From the NCBI GenBank assembly GCA_947074145.1, contig CAMTOJ010000008.1, positions 1 to 32,556 on the forward strand: a DNA stretch of 32,556 bases, in the 5' to 3' direction. How positions within the stretch are numbered: position 1 is the first letter of the stretch; each line of letters opens with the position of its first letter. The translations under genes and the position numbers were made by a program. Origin of the DNA: an uncultured Bacteroidales bacterium. GTDB lineage: Bacteria; Bacteroidota; Bacteroidia; Bacteroidales; JAUNSR01. The notes under the pieces were generated by a model, which saw nothing but the letters and a program-made list of their open reading frames with translations, had not been told where the DNA came from and made no database searches. Positions 15,150-24,593 of this stretch are shown here, one piece after another.

Positions 15150-16781
15150 TTATTCTTTAAATGAAAATTCAAAACCAAGAGATTTCAATCCCTTTTGTAC
15201 ATCATCATTCTCCATAAATAGATTCCATAAAAGTTGACTTCTATGATTTTCAATCATTATAGCAATAGGGCCCTGATCTGCCGCAAGATAACTATGTACT
15301 ACTTGTTGTCCGTCGATTAGACCGAGATTAAAAGAGTCATAAAATCCATATTTACCAAATATCTTATCCCCAAGAATATAATAATAATACTCTATTGTTT
15401 TTAAACTCTCTTTTGGTGTATATATTATTGATGATATTGCAGCGGTAGGTGCAACTGTTCCGTTTTCATCGGCAGTTCCTGGTTGATGAGTAGAGAAACC
15501 TACAATCGGATCGTCGCAAGCCGTAAATCCCCATACATTTTCACCTAATCCGAGATTTTTATTTGGATTATTAATCGCATAGAGATAATGGATCATTGAG
15601 TGCGTTTTATTCTGTTGGAAATAATCGGCATATTGATCCTTTAATCCGTTAGGATTTAATCCAAGGAAAGAATAATGAGTAAAATAAAGAGGTCCTCCAT
15701 AAGACATTCCAAGAGGGAGCTTCATCTCAAAGTAAGTAGAATCATTTTTAAACGATGGTGAACATGTATATCCCTTATGATACACATTTGGATGTATAGC
15801 ATAGGTTGGTGAAGATGCCGCAAGGACATGAGTAATCAGCGACTCATCAAATCCTTTTATTACATGATTCATTTTCCAACCAAAGTTTTTTGACCAATGA
15901 CAGTAAAGAGAATCTCTTCCTCCTTGAGTGTACCATTGCCAATCAACCTCGCGCCACATTTTATCGATTTTTCTTGATAATTGAGCAGATAAAGAATCGT
16001 TCTTTTTAGTAAGCCATGATTTAGCGGTAAGAAGTCCTTGTACAAGAAATGCGGTTTCAATCAAATCTCCCCCATCATCAAATTGACTCTTACTAAATGG
16101 TTTTCCCGTTTCAACATTATAGGAGTGCGCCCAAGCACCGCGAAAACGTTCAGCTTTAGATAGAAAAGCTACTATATCATCAATATAATCTATAGCAAGA
16201 CTATCTTTAAAAAATCCTCTATTCGCACCTGCTACAAGAGTCATTATTCCAAATCCCGTACCACCTGTTGTTACGATATTCCCATTAGGATTATTAGTTC
16301 TTTCACGTGCCATCTTTGTTGTAGGATCGCAAAAATCAAGAAAATACCTTGTTGTATAATTTTGAATCATATCAAGAAGTTCATCACTTGAATATATACG
16401 AGTTTGTGCACTTACCATAAATTTGGCAGCTCCCGGATCACTCGGTTCCATTCCCTGTGGTAAAATAAGGTAACTAAGCCCGTGTGGTCGTTTAGGATCA
16501 TCGACAAAGTCTATATAATAATCCTTTTCCGTAGTCCCAACCAATTGGTAAGGAGAACCGTTTTGCGATCTGTAAATATTATATTTGAACATTGGGACAT
16601 TGCTCCATCCTAATTCAACATGAGCAGCATATCCTTTGGCCGTTATATTGGTAGGTACGAGATATTTCTGAACTTTTATAAGCTCCGTTTTGACAACCTT
16701 GGTGGTATCTTGAGCTGATACATTGGCAGAGATCATTGCAATGAAGAATATCAATAAACAACACAATTTATTTTTTTTCAT
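15150..16781 (-). CDS. Secreted GH144-type glycoside hydrolase (glycoamylase-like fold)
   Basis: The family (Pfam glycoamylase domain) includes Bacteroidota endo-beta-1,2-glucanases. The 543-residue product has a signal peptide (MKKNKLCCLLIFF..., cut near V-S-A-Q), a small beta-sandwich or fibronectin-like domain (about 38-120, with Y-N-I-Y-R-S), and an alpha/alpha-barrel catalytic domain from about 135 to the end. Recognisable stretches include F-C-D-P-T-T-K-M-A-R-E-R (about 153-164), G-T-G-F-G-I-M, F-D-D-G-G-D-L-I-E-T-A-F-L, G-F-D-E-S-L-I-T-H-V-L-A, W-G-F-T-A-C-D-D-P and A-P-T-A-A-I-S-S-I. Sophorosan or cyclic beta-1,2-glucan is a plausible substrate but unproven. It is monocistronic with no Sus partners. 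Confidence 0.85.
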   Translation of the reverse strand: MKKNKLCCLLIFFIAMISANVSAQDTTKVVKTELIKVQKYLVPTNITAKGYAAHVELGWSNVPMFKYNIYRSQNGSPYQLVGTTEKDYYIDFVDDPKRPHGLSYLILPQGMEPSDPGAAKFMVSAQTRIYSSDELLDMIQNYTTRYFLDFCDPTTKMARERTNNPNGNIVTTGGTGFGIMTLVAGANRGFFKDSLAIDYIDDIVAFLSKAERFRGAWAHSYNVETGKPFSKSQFDDGGDLIETAFLVQGLLTAKSWLTKKNDSLSAQLSRKIDKMWREVDWQWYTQGGRDSLYCHWSKNFGWKMNHVIKGFDESLITHVLAASSPTYAIHPNVYHKGYTCSPSFKNDSTYFEMKLPLGMSYGGPLYFTHYSFLGLNPNGLKDQYADYFQQNKTHSMIHYLYAINNPNKNLGLGENVWGFTACDDPIVGFSTHQPGTADENGTVAPTAAISSIIYTPKESLKTIEYYYYILGDKIFGKYGFYDSFNLGLIDGQQVVHSYLAADQGPIAIMIENHRSQLLWNLFMENDDVQKGLKSLGFEFSFKE

Positions 16782-17011
16782 ATTCAGATGGTTTTATTAT
16801 AAGATGTTTATTAAGAATCTATATTCTGAAATTTTATAAAATGAGTGATTATGATTAAGAGTTCCATATAATATCATATACAATCTATTCTAATTAGAAG
16901 TGATTAATATTGGTGATATTATGAAAGAAGCACATAATATAATCAGGACAATTAAAGCTATTTGTTCCAATTAAATAACACAACTGAAAAGTGTTTGGTT
17001 TTATTTTTATA

Positions 17012-17019
17012 TACATTTG
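17012..17019 (+). promoter_or_regulatory. Candidate -7 element for the M24 peptidase gene
   Basis: TACATTTG fits TAnnTTTG and lies 44 bases before the ATG. A TTTG at 16994-16997 is only 14 bases upstream, shorter than the usual spacing. The remainder of the 282-base interval 16782-17063 shows nothing else. Confidence 0.4.
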
Positions 17020-17063
17020 CGCATAAGTAAATTATTCTTGAATTATATTATTTCTAATTAAAA

Positions 17064-18245
17064 ATGATTGACAAAGATTTATATCCGGAATTAACCAAGA
17101 GATGGGAAAAGATAAGATCCCAAATGAAAAGAGAAAATATTAAAGCATGTCTGTTGACTTCATCTGCAAACCTGTTTTACACTGCGGGGAGGGTATTTAA
17201 AGGATATATCTATATTGATAGTGAAAACGAACCTCTTTTTTTTGTTCAAAGACCAATAGGTTTGAATGGCGATAATATTCATTATATTAAAAAGCAAGAA
17301 GATATAAAACCATTATTATCGGAGCTCTTGGGTTCATTACCTGAAAATGTTGCTGTAGAGGCTGATTTTCTGACATATAATGAATATAAAAGACTTGAAA
17401 AAGCTTTTGAAGGAATAGAATTTAAAAATGCAACTTCTATTTTACGTGGAGCAAGATCTATTAAAACAGATTATGAAATAGGTAAATTAAAAGAATCCGG
17501 ATTAAAACATGCCGCGGTTTACTCACATATCCCGGGAATTTATGAGGAAGGAATGACAGATGATGAAGTGAGTATTGAGGTGGAAAGAATATCAAGAAAA
17601 TTTGGAAATCTTGGAATGTTCAGAATTTTCGGTTCCTCAATGGAAACATTTGCAGGAAGTGTGGTAGCGGGCGAGAATGCCGATAATCCGTCTCCTTACG
17701 ACTTCGCAATGGGAGGCTCCGGACTTAATCCTTCTCTTCCTGTTGGCGCCAATGGTACTATCTTACGCCCCGGTATGACTCTTATGGTGGATTTGGGAGG
17801 TAACTTCACCGGTTATATGACCGATATGACAAGAGTTTTTGTCGTGAAGTCTCTTGAAAATGATTTGGCAAAGAGAGCTCACAATTGCTCTATTGAGATA
17901 GAGAAAGAGATTATGAAACTTGCCAAACCAGGTGTTCCTGTTAAGGAGTTATATGAATTAGCAGTCTCGATTGCCAATAATGCGGGACTTAAAGATTATT
18001 TCATGGGGTATTCTCAAAAAGCGGGATTTATTGGTCACGGAGTCGGGATAGAGATAAATGAGTTACCGGTGATTGCGCCACGATCAAGAGATATTCTTGA
18101 GGCGGGTATGGTCTTTGCCCTTGAACCGAAATTCGTTATTCCCGGTGTTGGTGCCGTTGGTAATGAAAATACTTTTGTTGTACTGGAGAACGGTCTTGAA
18201 GTTATTACTGTATTTGAGGAAGATATTATTGAAATAGGTTTCTAA
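17064..18245 (+). CDS. M24-family aminopeptidase (Xaa-Pro peptidase type)
   Basis: A pita-bread-fold dinuclear metallopeptidase, 393 residues. The N-terminal creatinase-like domain occupies about 10-130 and the catalytic domain about 140-393. All five metal ligands are visible: D243 (M-V-D-L-G-G), D254 (T-D-M-T-R), H325 (G-H-G-V-G), E354 (A-L-E-P-K) and E368 (N-E-N-T-F). The architecture is that of Xaa-Pro dipeptidases or aminopeptidases, which cleave X-Pro bonds in the cytoplasm. Exact specificity cannot be read. There is no signal peptide. The gene stands alone and ends at a shared terminator with the convergent M13 peptidase gene. Confidence 0.9.
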   Translation: MIDKDLYPELTKRWEKIRSQMKRENIKACLLTSSANLFYTAGRVFKGYIYIDSENEPLFFVQRPIGLNGDNIHYIKKQEDIKPLLSELLGSLPENVAVEADFLTYNEYKRLEKAFEGIEFKNATSILRGARSIKTDYEIGKLKESGLKHAAVYSHIPGIYEEGMTDDEVSIEVERISRKFGNLGMFRIFGSSMETFAGSVVAGENADNPSPYDFAMGGSGLNPSLPVGANGTILRPGMTLMVDLGGNFTGYMTDMTRVFVVKSLENDLAKRAHNCSIEIEKEIMKLAKPGVPVKELYELAVSIANNAGLKDYFMGYSQKAGFIGHGVGIEINELPVIAPRSRDILEAGMVFALEPKFVIPGVGAVGNENTFVVLENGLEVITVFEEDIIEIGF

Positions 18246-18250
18246 AAAGA

Positions 18251-18294
18251 AAATCTCCTTTATTCTTAATTAAAAGAATAAAGGAGATTTTTTT
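18251..18294. terminator. Bidirectional terminator between the M24 and M13 peptidase genes
   Basis: A perfect 17-bp stem (18251-18267 with 18274-18290) with a 6-base loop, followed by a run of T on the plus strand. A-rich sequence on the other side lets it work for the convergent gene too, whose stop codon abuts it at 18296. Confidence 0.88.
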
Positions 18295-18295
18295 A

Positions 18296-20344
18296 TTACC
18301 AAATCACTACTCTGTCAGAAGGGTTACGATACATCTTATCACCATCTTTTATATCAAATGCCTCATAGAATGTTTCTATGTTTGGTAAAGTTGCATTTAC
18401 TCGCCATCTTGACAATGAATGAGGATCAATCTCGGTTAATCTCAGAATCTCTTCATCTCTTATATTACTTGCCCAGATGTTAGCATAAGAAAGGAAAAAT
18501 CTTTTCTGATCATCAAGATTATTATAATTTACGACTATATTATTCTTTTTCAGATGATCAAAAAGGGCATCATATGCAACAAGCAAACCACCTTGGTCTG
18601 CAATATTCTCTCCAAGTGTGAATTCGCCGTTAGCATGAGTATCGCCAAGAACTTTTATATCATTAAACTGAGAAACAAGGACATCTGCTTTTGATTGAAA
18701 CTTTTTAGCATCTTCGGCGGTCCACCAATCAGAGATATTTCCATCTTTGTCGAACTGGCGACCCTGATCATCAAATCCATGAGTCATCTCATGCCCGATC
18801 ACTACTCCGATTGCTCCATAATTAATTGCATCATCTCCTTCAATATAGAAGAAAGGTGGTTGAAGAATAGCTGCCGGAAAGCAGATCTCATTGCTTGACG
18901 GGTTATAATAGGCATTCACCGTTTGAGGTGTCATATACCATTTTGCTTTGTCGACAGGTTTTTCATTCTGAGATAAGGCGTAAGCGTTTTCAAATTTATT
19001 CGAAGCAATTATCATATCAACATACGACATATCCTTATTAATATTAAGGGTACTATAATCGCGCCATTTGTCAGGATAACCAATCTTTACAGAGAAAGTA
19101 GAGAGTTTTTCAAGCGCCTTTTGCTTGGTTTCATCACTCATCCAGTCAAGATTAGAGATGCGATTGCCAAGTGAACTCTGAAGATTCGCCACAAGATCAA
19201 TCATTCTCTCTTTTGCTTTTGGTGGGAAATATTTCTCAACATATAGTTCCCCTATCGCTTCTCCAAGAATATTATTTGTTACCTCAAGCGATCTTTTCCA
19301 TACTGCTTCCTGCTCCTCTTTACCGGACATTAATTTTTGGAAAAAGTCAAATGATGCATTATAAAAATCATCACCTATATATTTTGAGAAATTATTAAGT
19401 ACAACGAAAGTCATATAATCGTTAAGTACTTTAATCGGTGTGGAAGAGACAACTTTTGAAAGATTATCAACATAAGGAATTTGGGAAACACTTATCTCTT
19501 TTGGAATATTCGCACCTGCTTCTTTTAATACATTTGTCCAATCAATAAAACTATATTTTTTGGCAAACTCATTATAACTCATCTTATTATAATTTGCAAC
19601 AGGATCTCTCAATTCAACATTAGAGAATGCACCTGATGCAAGACTCCTTTCAAATTTAAAAATCTCCTTAGCTATACTTTTTGACTCTTGCTTATCGTAA
19701 CCGGCAAGTTCAAAAACTTTTTCTATATATTCAATATATCCTTTTTGAATCTTTCTCGTGTTTTCATCCCCCTTAAAATAGTAATCTTTATTTCCAAGAG
19801 TCATTCCCGCCTGATAGGTTTGAAGAAGATTAATATCGCTATTCATAGGGTCTGCCTCAACATAAAAATATAGAAACGGTTCGATTCCCATATTCATAAG
19901 TTTACCCATAGTATTACCGACATCCTTTAGATTCTTATTTTCAGCAATCATAGCAAGGATTGGTTTAAGATCGGTCATTCCCCTCTCGTTGATAGCTTCG
20001 GTGTTTAGACCGGCATTGTAGATATCGGCAATTTTCTGAGCAAGCGATCCTTGTACATTATTTGCGGAAGCAACCTCTTCAATAAGAGTTTTTAGCTGTT
20101 CTTTATTATTCTCGCGCAAAAGATCGAATGATCCGAATCTTGAGAATTCAGGTTTTAAAGGGTTCTTTTTCTGCCATCCACCGGTAGCATAATCAAAGAA
20201 ATCTGAACCGGGAGTGTAATTATTATCAAAGTTTGATACATCAAGCTTTTGTTGCTTTGCTTCTTTTCCTTCAGAAGAACAAGAATTCATTGAAAATGAC
20301 ATTAATCCTATCATAACAGGTAAAGTAAAATATTTTCTTTTCAT
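18296..20344 (-). CDS. M13-family (neprilysin-like) zinc metallopeptidase lipoprotein
   Basis: A 682-residue gluzincin of the PepO/neprilysin family, which cleaves peptides below about 40 residues. It begins with a lipoprotein signal peptide (MKRKYFTLPV..., lipobox M-N-S-C, Cys22), so it is anchored to a membrane outside the cytoplasm. The zinc site is H518-E-x2-H522 with the third ligand E579 in G-E-N-I-A-D-Q-G-G. The family substrate-binding N-A-Y-Y-N-P and the C-terminal ending (here V-V-I-W, canonical C-x-V-W without the Cys) are present. It follows the ABC-F gene by 24 bases and is probably co-transcribed. Confidence 0.93.
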   Translation of the reverse strand: MKRKYFTLPVMIGLMSFSMNSCSSEGKEAKQQKLDVSNFDNNYTPGSDFFDYATGGWQKKNPLKPEFSRFGSFDLLRENNKEQLKTLIEEVASANNVQGSLAQKIADIYNAGLNTEAINERGMTDLKPILAMIAENKNLKDVGNTMGKLMNMGIEPFLYFYVEADPMNSDINLLQTYQAGMTLGNKDYYFKGDENTRKIQKGYIEYIEKVFELAGYDKQESKSIAKEIFKFERSLASGAFSNVELRDPVANYNKMSYNEFAKKYSFIDWTNVLKEAGANIPKEISVSQIPYVDNLSKVVSSTPIKVLNDYMTFVVLNNFSKYIGDDFYNASFDFFQKLMSGKEEQEAVWKRSLEVTNNILGEAIGELYVEKYFPPKAKERMIDLVANLQSSLGNRISNLDWMSDETKQKALEKLSTFSVKIGYPDKWRDYSTLNINKDMSYVDMIIASNKFENAYALSQNEKPVDKAKWYMTPQTVNAYYNPSSNEICFPAAILQPPFFYIEGDDAINYGAIGVVIGHEMTHGFDDQGRQFDKDGNISDWWTAEDAKKFQSKADVLVSQFNDIKVLGDTHANGEFTLGENIADQGGLLVAYDALFDHLKKNNIVVNYNNLDDQKRFFLSYANIWASNIRDEEILRLTEIDPHSLSRWRVNATLPNIETFYEAFDIKDGDKMYRNPSDRVVIW

Positions 20345-20368
20345 AATTAAGAAATCTTTTTTATTGTA

Positions 20369-22303
20369 TTAGTTGAATTTTTCCTTCAACTCTTCAAGTT
20401 GCATATTTAGTTCCATCCATTTATCTGATAATTCAGACAAAAGTGTGTTTAATTTTTTGTGATCTTCATATAAAGCAACGTTTGATGCTCCCTCGGGTGT
20501 AGACAGCTTTACTTCAAGATCAGAAATTTTAACTTCAGTATCGGATATCTTCTTTTCAGTTTCTTCAATCTGTTTCTCTACTTTTCTGATATCTCTTTGA
20601 ATCTCTCGTCGCGCTTCATATGATAATTTTGATTCAGAAATATCTTGTTTCTCTGTCTTGACAAATGCTGCTTTCATCTCTATCTCTTTCAATGAAGCAA
20701 TCTTTTTCTTCTCAAGAAACTCATATACACCACCAAGATGCTCTGTAACTTTTTGATTTGAAAACTCATAAACCTTTGTTACAAGACCATCAAGAAATTC
20801 TCTATCATGAGAAACAACTATAACCGTACCATCAAAATCTTTTATTGCCTGTTTAAGTATATCCTTGGTTTTCATATCAAGGTGATTGGTCGGCTCATCG
20901 AGAATCAGAAGATTTACAGGTTCAAGCAGAAGCTTAATCATAGCAAGACGTGATCTTTCTCCTCCCGATAAAACTTTTACTTTTTTATCCGAGGCCTCTC
21001 CTCCAAACATAAAAGCACCAAGTATATCTCGTATTTTTGTTCTTATATCCCCTACTGCGACATTATCTATCGTATCGAATACGGTGATCTCTCCATCAAG
21101 AAGTTGAGCCTGATTCTGTGCGAAATAACCAATCTTCACATTGTGGCCAAGTTTAAGATTTCCCGAATAAGGGATCTCACTCATAATACATTTAACAAGT
21201 GTCGATTTTCCTTCACCGTTCTTCCCTACAAATGCAACTTTATCACCTCGTTTAATGGTAATATCAACATTTTTGAAAACAGTATGTTCTCCGTAGTTTT
21301 TTCCGACAGCCTCTGTAATTACAGGATAATCGCCCGAACGGGGAGCCGGAGGGAATTTAAGATTAAGACGTGAATTGTCAACTTCGTCAACCTCTACACG
21401 ATCTATCTTTTCCAACTGCTTGATTCGGCTCTGAACCTGAACCGATTTTGTTGCTTTATATCTAAATCTTTCTATAAAATCTTCAGTCTCGGCAATCTGT
21501 TTTTGTTGATTTTCATAAGCTCTTTTTTGTTGTTCAAGACGCTCATCTCTCAAAGTAACATATTTAGAATAGTTTACTTTATAATCATAAATACGTCCAA
21601 GACTTATCTCTATCGTTCTCATCGTTACGTTGTCGATAAATGCACGGTCGTGCGACACAAGAACAACGGCGTTTGCGCGGGTCGAAAGGAAATTTTCAAG
21701 CCACTGAATAGATTCTATATCAAGATGATTGGTAGGCTCATCGAGTAATAATACATCGGGGCGTTGTAATAATAGTTTTGCAAGTTCGATTCTCATTCTC
21801 CAGCCTCCGCTAAACTCTTTTGTGGGGCGATCAAAATCCTCCCTCTTAAATCCAAGTCCCATAAGAGTCTTTTCAATCTCACCTTGAAAGTTATTGGCAC
21901 CAATCATACTCAACTCTTCATTTGCATTTGTCAAAGCATCAATAAGATCGTGATATTCCTGAGATTCATAGTCGGTACGCTCTCCAAGCTCAGCGGTTAG
22001 TCGATTGACTTTTTCTTCCACTTTAAAAATATGATTGAATGCAGTTTCGGCTTCCTCCCTCACTGTCTTTGTATCATCATGAGTCATCTGTTGAGGAAGA
22101 TAACCGATTGTGATATCTTTAGGTGCATTTACTTTTCCTTGGGTCGGCAATTGTAATCCTGCGATTATTTTAAGCATCGTGGATTTTCCTGCTCCGTTTT
22201 TTCCAACCAGTGCGATTCTGTCTTTTCTATTTATTATATATGTTATATCGTCAAAAAGCGGATTACCTCCGAACTCAACGGTTAAACCTTCAATTGAGAT
22301 CAT
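20369..22303 (-). CDS. ABC-F family ATPase (Uup/YdiF-like)
   Basis: A soluble twin-ATPase that acts on the ribosome, not a transporter, as it has no membrane segment. Domain 1 has Walker A G-K-N-G-A-G-K-S-T (34-42), signature F-S-G-G-W-R-M-R and Walker B L-L-L-D-E-P-T-N-H-L-D. The inter-domain P-site-tRNA linker is charged and helical (about 235-320). Domain 2 has G-K-N-G-E-G-K-S-T, L-S-G-G-E-R-S-R and L-I-L-D-E-P-T-N-H-L-D. The C-terminus (about 560-644) is a highly charged coiled coil, as in Uup. Resistance to ribosome antibiotics is possible in the family, but nothing here points to it. Confidence 0.93.
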   Translation of the reverse strand: MISIEGLTVEFGGNPLFDDITYIINRKDRIALVGKNGAGKSTMLKIIAGLQLPTQGKVNAPKDITIGYLPQQMTHDDTKTVREEAETAFNHIFKVEEKVNRLTAELGERTDYESQEYHDLIDALTNANEELSMIGANNFQGEIEKTLMGLGFKREDFDRPTKEFSGGWRMRIELAKLLLQRPDVLLLDEPTNHLDIESIQWLENFLSTRANAVVLVSHDRAFIDNVTMRTIEISLGRIYDYKVNYSKYVTLRDERLEQQKRAYENQQKQIAETEDFIERFRYKATKSVQVQSRIKQLEKIDRVEVDEVDNSRLNLKFPPAPRSGDYPVITEAVGKNYGEHTVFKNVDITIKRGDKVAFVGKNGEGKSTLVKCIMSEIPYSGNLKLGHNVKIGYFAQNQAQLLDGEITVFDTIDNVAVGDIRTKIRDILGAFMFGGEASDKKVKVLSGGERSRLAMIKLLLEPVNLLILDEPTNHLDMKTKDILKQAIKDFDGTVIVVSHDREFLDGLVTKVYEFSNQKVTEHLGGVYEFLEKKKIASLKEIEMKAAFVKTEKQDISESKLSYEARREIQRDIRKVEKQIEETEKKISDTEVKISDLEVKLSTPEGASNVALYEDHKKLNTLLSELSDKWMELNMQLEELKEKFN

Positions 22304-22330
22304 ACTTTACTATTAATTATATGCAACGCG

Positions 22331-22338
22331 CAAAGTTA
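22331..22338 (-). promoter_or_regulatory. Candidate -7 element for the ABC-F gene
   Basis: On the minus strand TAACTTTG (complement of 22331-22338) fits TAnnTTTG, 27 bases before the ABC-F start codon. No -33 TTTG was found at the expected distance. Confidence 0.4.
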
Positions 22339-22370
22339 ACGAACTTCTTAAATTAATTTATTCTAATTAT

Positions 22371-22415
22371 TAAAAAGAGAGTCCCTATATGACATTAAAT
22401 GCATATAGGGACTCT
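22371..22415 (-). terminator. Rho-independent terminator after the glmM-like gene
   Basis: A perfect 14-bp stem, AGAGTCCCTATATG (22378-22391) with CATATAGGGACTCT (22402-22415). On the minus strand it is followed by a T run (complement of A at 22372-22376). It lies 22 bases past the mutase stop. Confidence 0.85.
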
Positions 22416-22437
22416 AAATTCTTTATTATTTATAAAC

Positions 22438-23826
22438 TTACTTAGCAAGTTCTTTTATTACATCCATTACACCGGCAGCTGTTTCTTCTGCTTCTTTCAT
22501 TGATGATGCCTCAGCGTAAACTCTGATAATTGGTTCAGTATTTGATTTTCTCAAATGAACCCATCTGTCAGGGAAATCTATCTTCACACCATCAATATCA
22601 GTGATATCGTATTGCGAATATTTATTTTTTACCGCTAAAAGTAAAGCATCAACATCGATATCCGGCGTAAGCTGTACCTTTTGTTTTGCAATACTATATT
22701 GTGGATAAGATGCTTTCATTTCACTCACTTTCTTTCCGCTTTTTGCAAGATGAGTAAGGAATAAAGCAATTCCTACAAGAGCATCTCTTCCGTAATGAGA
22801 TTCAGGATATATTACCCCTCCGTTTCCTTCTCCACCGATAATAGCATTTGTTGCTTTCATTTTCTCAACAACATTTACCTCACCAACGGCAGCAGCATTA
22901 TATTCTCCGCCAAGAGAACGAGTAACATCTCTTAAAGCGCGTGAAGAACTAAGATTAGAAACAGTATTACCCGGAGTATGACGTAAGACATAATCGGCTA
23001 CTGCAACAAGTGTATATTCTTCACCAAACATTGATCCATCTTCACAAATTAAAGCCAGACGATCAACATCAGGGTCAACAACGAAACCAACATCCACTCC
23101 ATTTTCCTTAACAAGAGAAGATATCTCTGTCAAATGTTCAGGAAGTGGTTCCGGGTTATGCGGAAACTGTCCGTTAGGTTCGCAATATAATTTTTCAATT
23201 CTCTTAACTCCTAAAGCTTCAAGAAGAGCAGGTATTGCAACACCTCCTACTGAATTTACACAGTCGATTGCAACTTTGAAATCAGCATTCTTTATTGCTT
23301 CTACATCAACAAGATTAAGAGCAAGAACACTATCAATATGTTTAGCTGTATAACTGTCGTCTTCTGTTAATTTTCCCAACGTATCTACATCAGCGAAGTC
23401 AAACTCCTCTGCCTCAGCAATACGAAGTACCTCTTCCCCTTGTTTTGCATCAAGGAATTCACCTTTATGATTTAATAATTTCAATGCATTCCATTGACGT
23501 GGATTATGACTTGCAGTGAGGATAATACCTCCGGCTGCATCTTCCATTGTAACGGCAAGCTCTGTTGTCGGAGTTGTGGCAAGTCCGATATTAACAACAT
23601 CAAATCCCATTCCCATTAAAGTCCCGATGACATTACTAAGGACCATTTCGCCTGAGATACGGGCATCACGGCCAACCACTATTTTATTTGGTTTTCCGGG
23701 ATTTATCTTTTTTATAAGAGTTGCATAAGCTGCTGTAAATTTTACAATATCTAAAGGATTAAGACCCTCTCCGGCCTTTCCTCCTATCGTTCCGCGTATT
23801 CCGGAAATTGATTTTATTAAAGACAT
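22438..23826 (-). CDS. glmM: Phosphoglucosamine mutase / phosphohexomutase
   Basis: An alpha-D-phosphohexomutase, 462 residues with the four expected domains. In Bacteroidota this orthologue is usually assigned to conversion of glucosamine-6-phosphate to glucosamine-1-phosphate for wall and LPS precursors. The phosphoserine loop is T-A-S-H-N-P (S106), the Mg-binding loop D-P-D-V-D-R (D251, D253, D255), the sugar-binding loop G-G-E-G-N-G-G, and the C-terminal phosphate-binding loop R-K-S-N-T-E-P-I-I-R-V. The S-N-T-E-P form is closer to archaeal-type mutases than to E. coli GlmM, so phosphomannomutase or phosphoglucomutase activity remains possible. It follows the DUF4827 gene by 24 bases. Confidence 0.85.
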   Translation of the reverse strand: MSLIKSISGIRGTIGGKAGEGLNPLDIVKFTAAYATLIKKINPGKPNKIVVGRDARISGEMVLSNVIGTLMGMGFDVVNIGLATTPTTELAVTMEDAAGGIILTASHNPRQWNALKLLNHKGEFLDAKQGEEVLRIAEAEEFDFADVDTLGKLTEDDSYTAKHIDSVLALNLVDVEAIKNADFKVAIDCVNSVGGVAIPALLEALGVKRIEKLYCEPNGQFPHNPEPLPEHLTEISSLVKENGVDVGFVVDPDVDRLALICEDGSMFGEEYTLVAVADYVLRHTPGNTVSNLSSSRALRDVTRSLGGEYNAAAVGEVNVVEKMKATNAIIGGEGNGGVIYPESHYGRDALVGIALFLTHLAKSGKKVSEMKASYPQYSIAKQKVQLTPDIDVDALLLAVKNKYSQYDITDIDGVKIDFPDRWVHLRKSNTEPIIRVYAEASSMKEAEETAAGVMDVIKELAK

Positions 23827-23850
23827 AATGTGTGTAGAAATTTTTTAATA

Positions 23851-24507
23851 TTATTCTATTAGATTTGGAAAGTTTGCTGCTTTATAGGTAACTGAATGAT
23901 AATAATATGGTACAACATTAGATATGTCTGCAGACATTCCCACTTTAGATGGAACTATTAATCTCACTTTTCCGCCATGACCAATATAAGGTATAGGAAA
24001 ATCGAGTCCAACTCCATATGTACTTGTATAGCCATACACCCATGGATTAATTATCCATGCATAATTTACAGCAAGATTATTATTATCATTTGTAACAGAT
24101 GAAGACGATAAATCATTATATGTTAACAGATTATAGCAACTATCATATCGTATAAGAACAACATTCTCCATACTTAACTGACCTTCCGGTTTTCCAAACA
24201 TTATATCTGTATCACCATAACTTACAATCTGCATATACATATTCTCTCTATTAGTCATACGATACCATTGACCAAGTTCGAAATGTATATTTTCAGGTTT
24301 ATTGAAAGATCTTTGTTTGTAATAAAGCGCCTCTTTATCCTCATCAATATCAATAGCGCTTATCTTTTGTTCATTTATGAAGTATTTAATTGCCGCTTTT
24401 TCGTCAGCAAGTTTTTCAGCATAGGATTTTGAATCATCACACGATATTGTCATCGCCGCGCACACAAACACCACTAATGTCATCAATAACACTTTCGTTT
24501 TCTTCAT
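23851..24507 (-). CDS. DUF4827-type lipoprotein
   Basis: A 218-residue lipoprotein. From the ATG at 24507 there is a type II signal peptide (MKKTKVLLMT..., lipobox T-I-S-C, Cys23), followed by the D-D-S-K-S-Y-A-E-K-L-A-D-E-K start of the mature part that I associate with the Bacteroidota DUF4827 family. An upstream ATG at 24540 would place 11 residues ahead of the signal peptide and is less likely. The body is beta-rich with several aromatic segments (W-I-I-N-P-W-V-Y-G-Y). Function is unknown. The pairing with the downstream mutase gene is one I recall from other Bacteroidales, suggesting a cell-envelope role. Confidence 0.75.
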   Translation of the reverse strand: MKKTKVLLMTLVVFVCAAMTISCDDSKSYAEKLADEKAAIKYFINEQKISAIDIDEDKEALYYKQRSFNKPENIHFELGQWYRMTNRENMYMQIVSYGDTDIMFGKPEGQLSMENVVLIRYDSCYNLLTYNDLSSSSVTNDNNNLAVNYAWIINPWVYGYTSTYGVGLDFPIPYIGHGGKVRLIVPSKVGMSADISNVVPYYYHSVTYKAANFPNLIE

Positions 24508-24593
24508 TATAACTTCTTCTTTGATTAACTTATAATTCAAAATTACCTCTTTTTTATGTTATACACTTTTTAATACTATTAAAAAATATTACT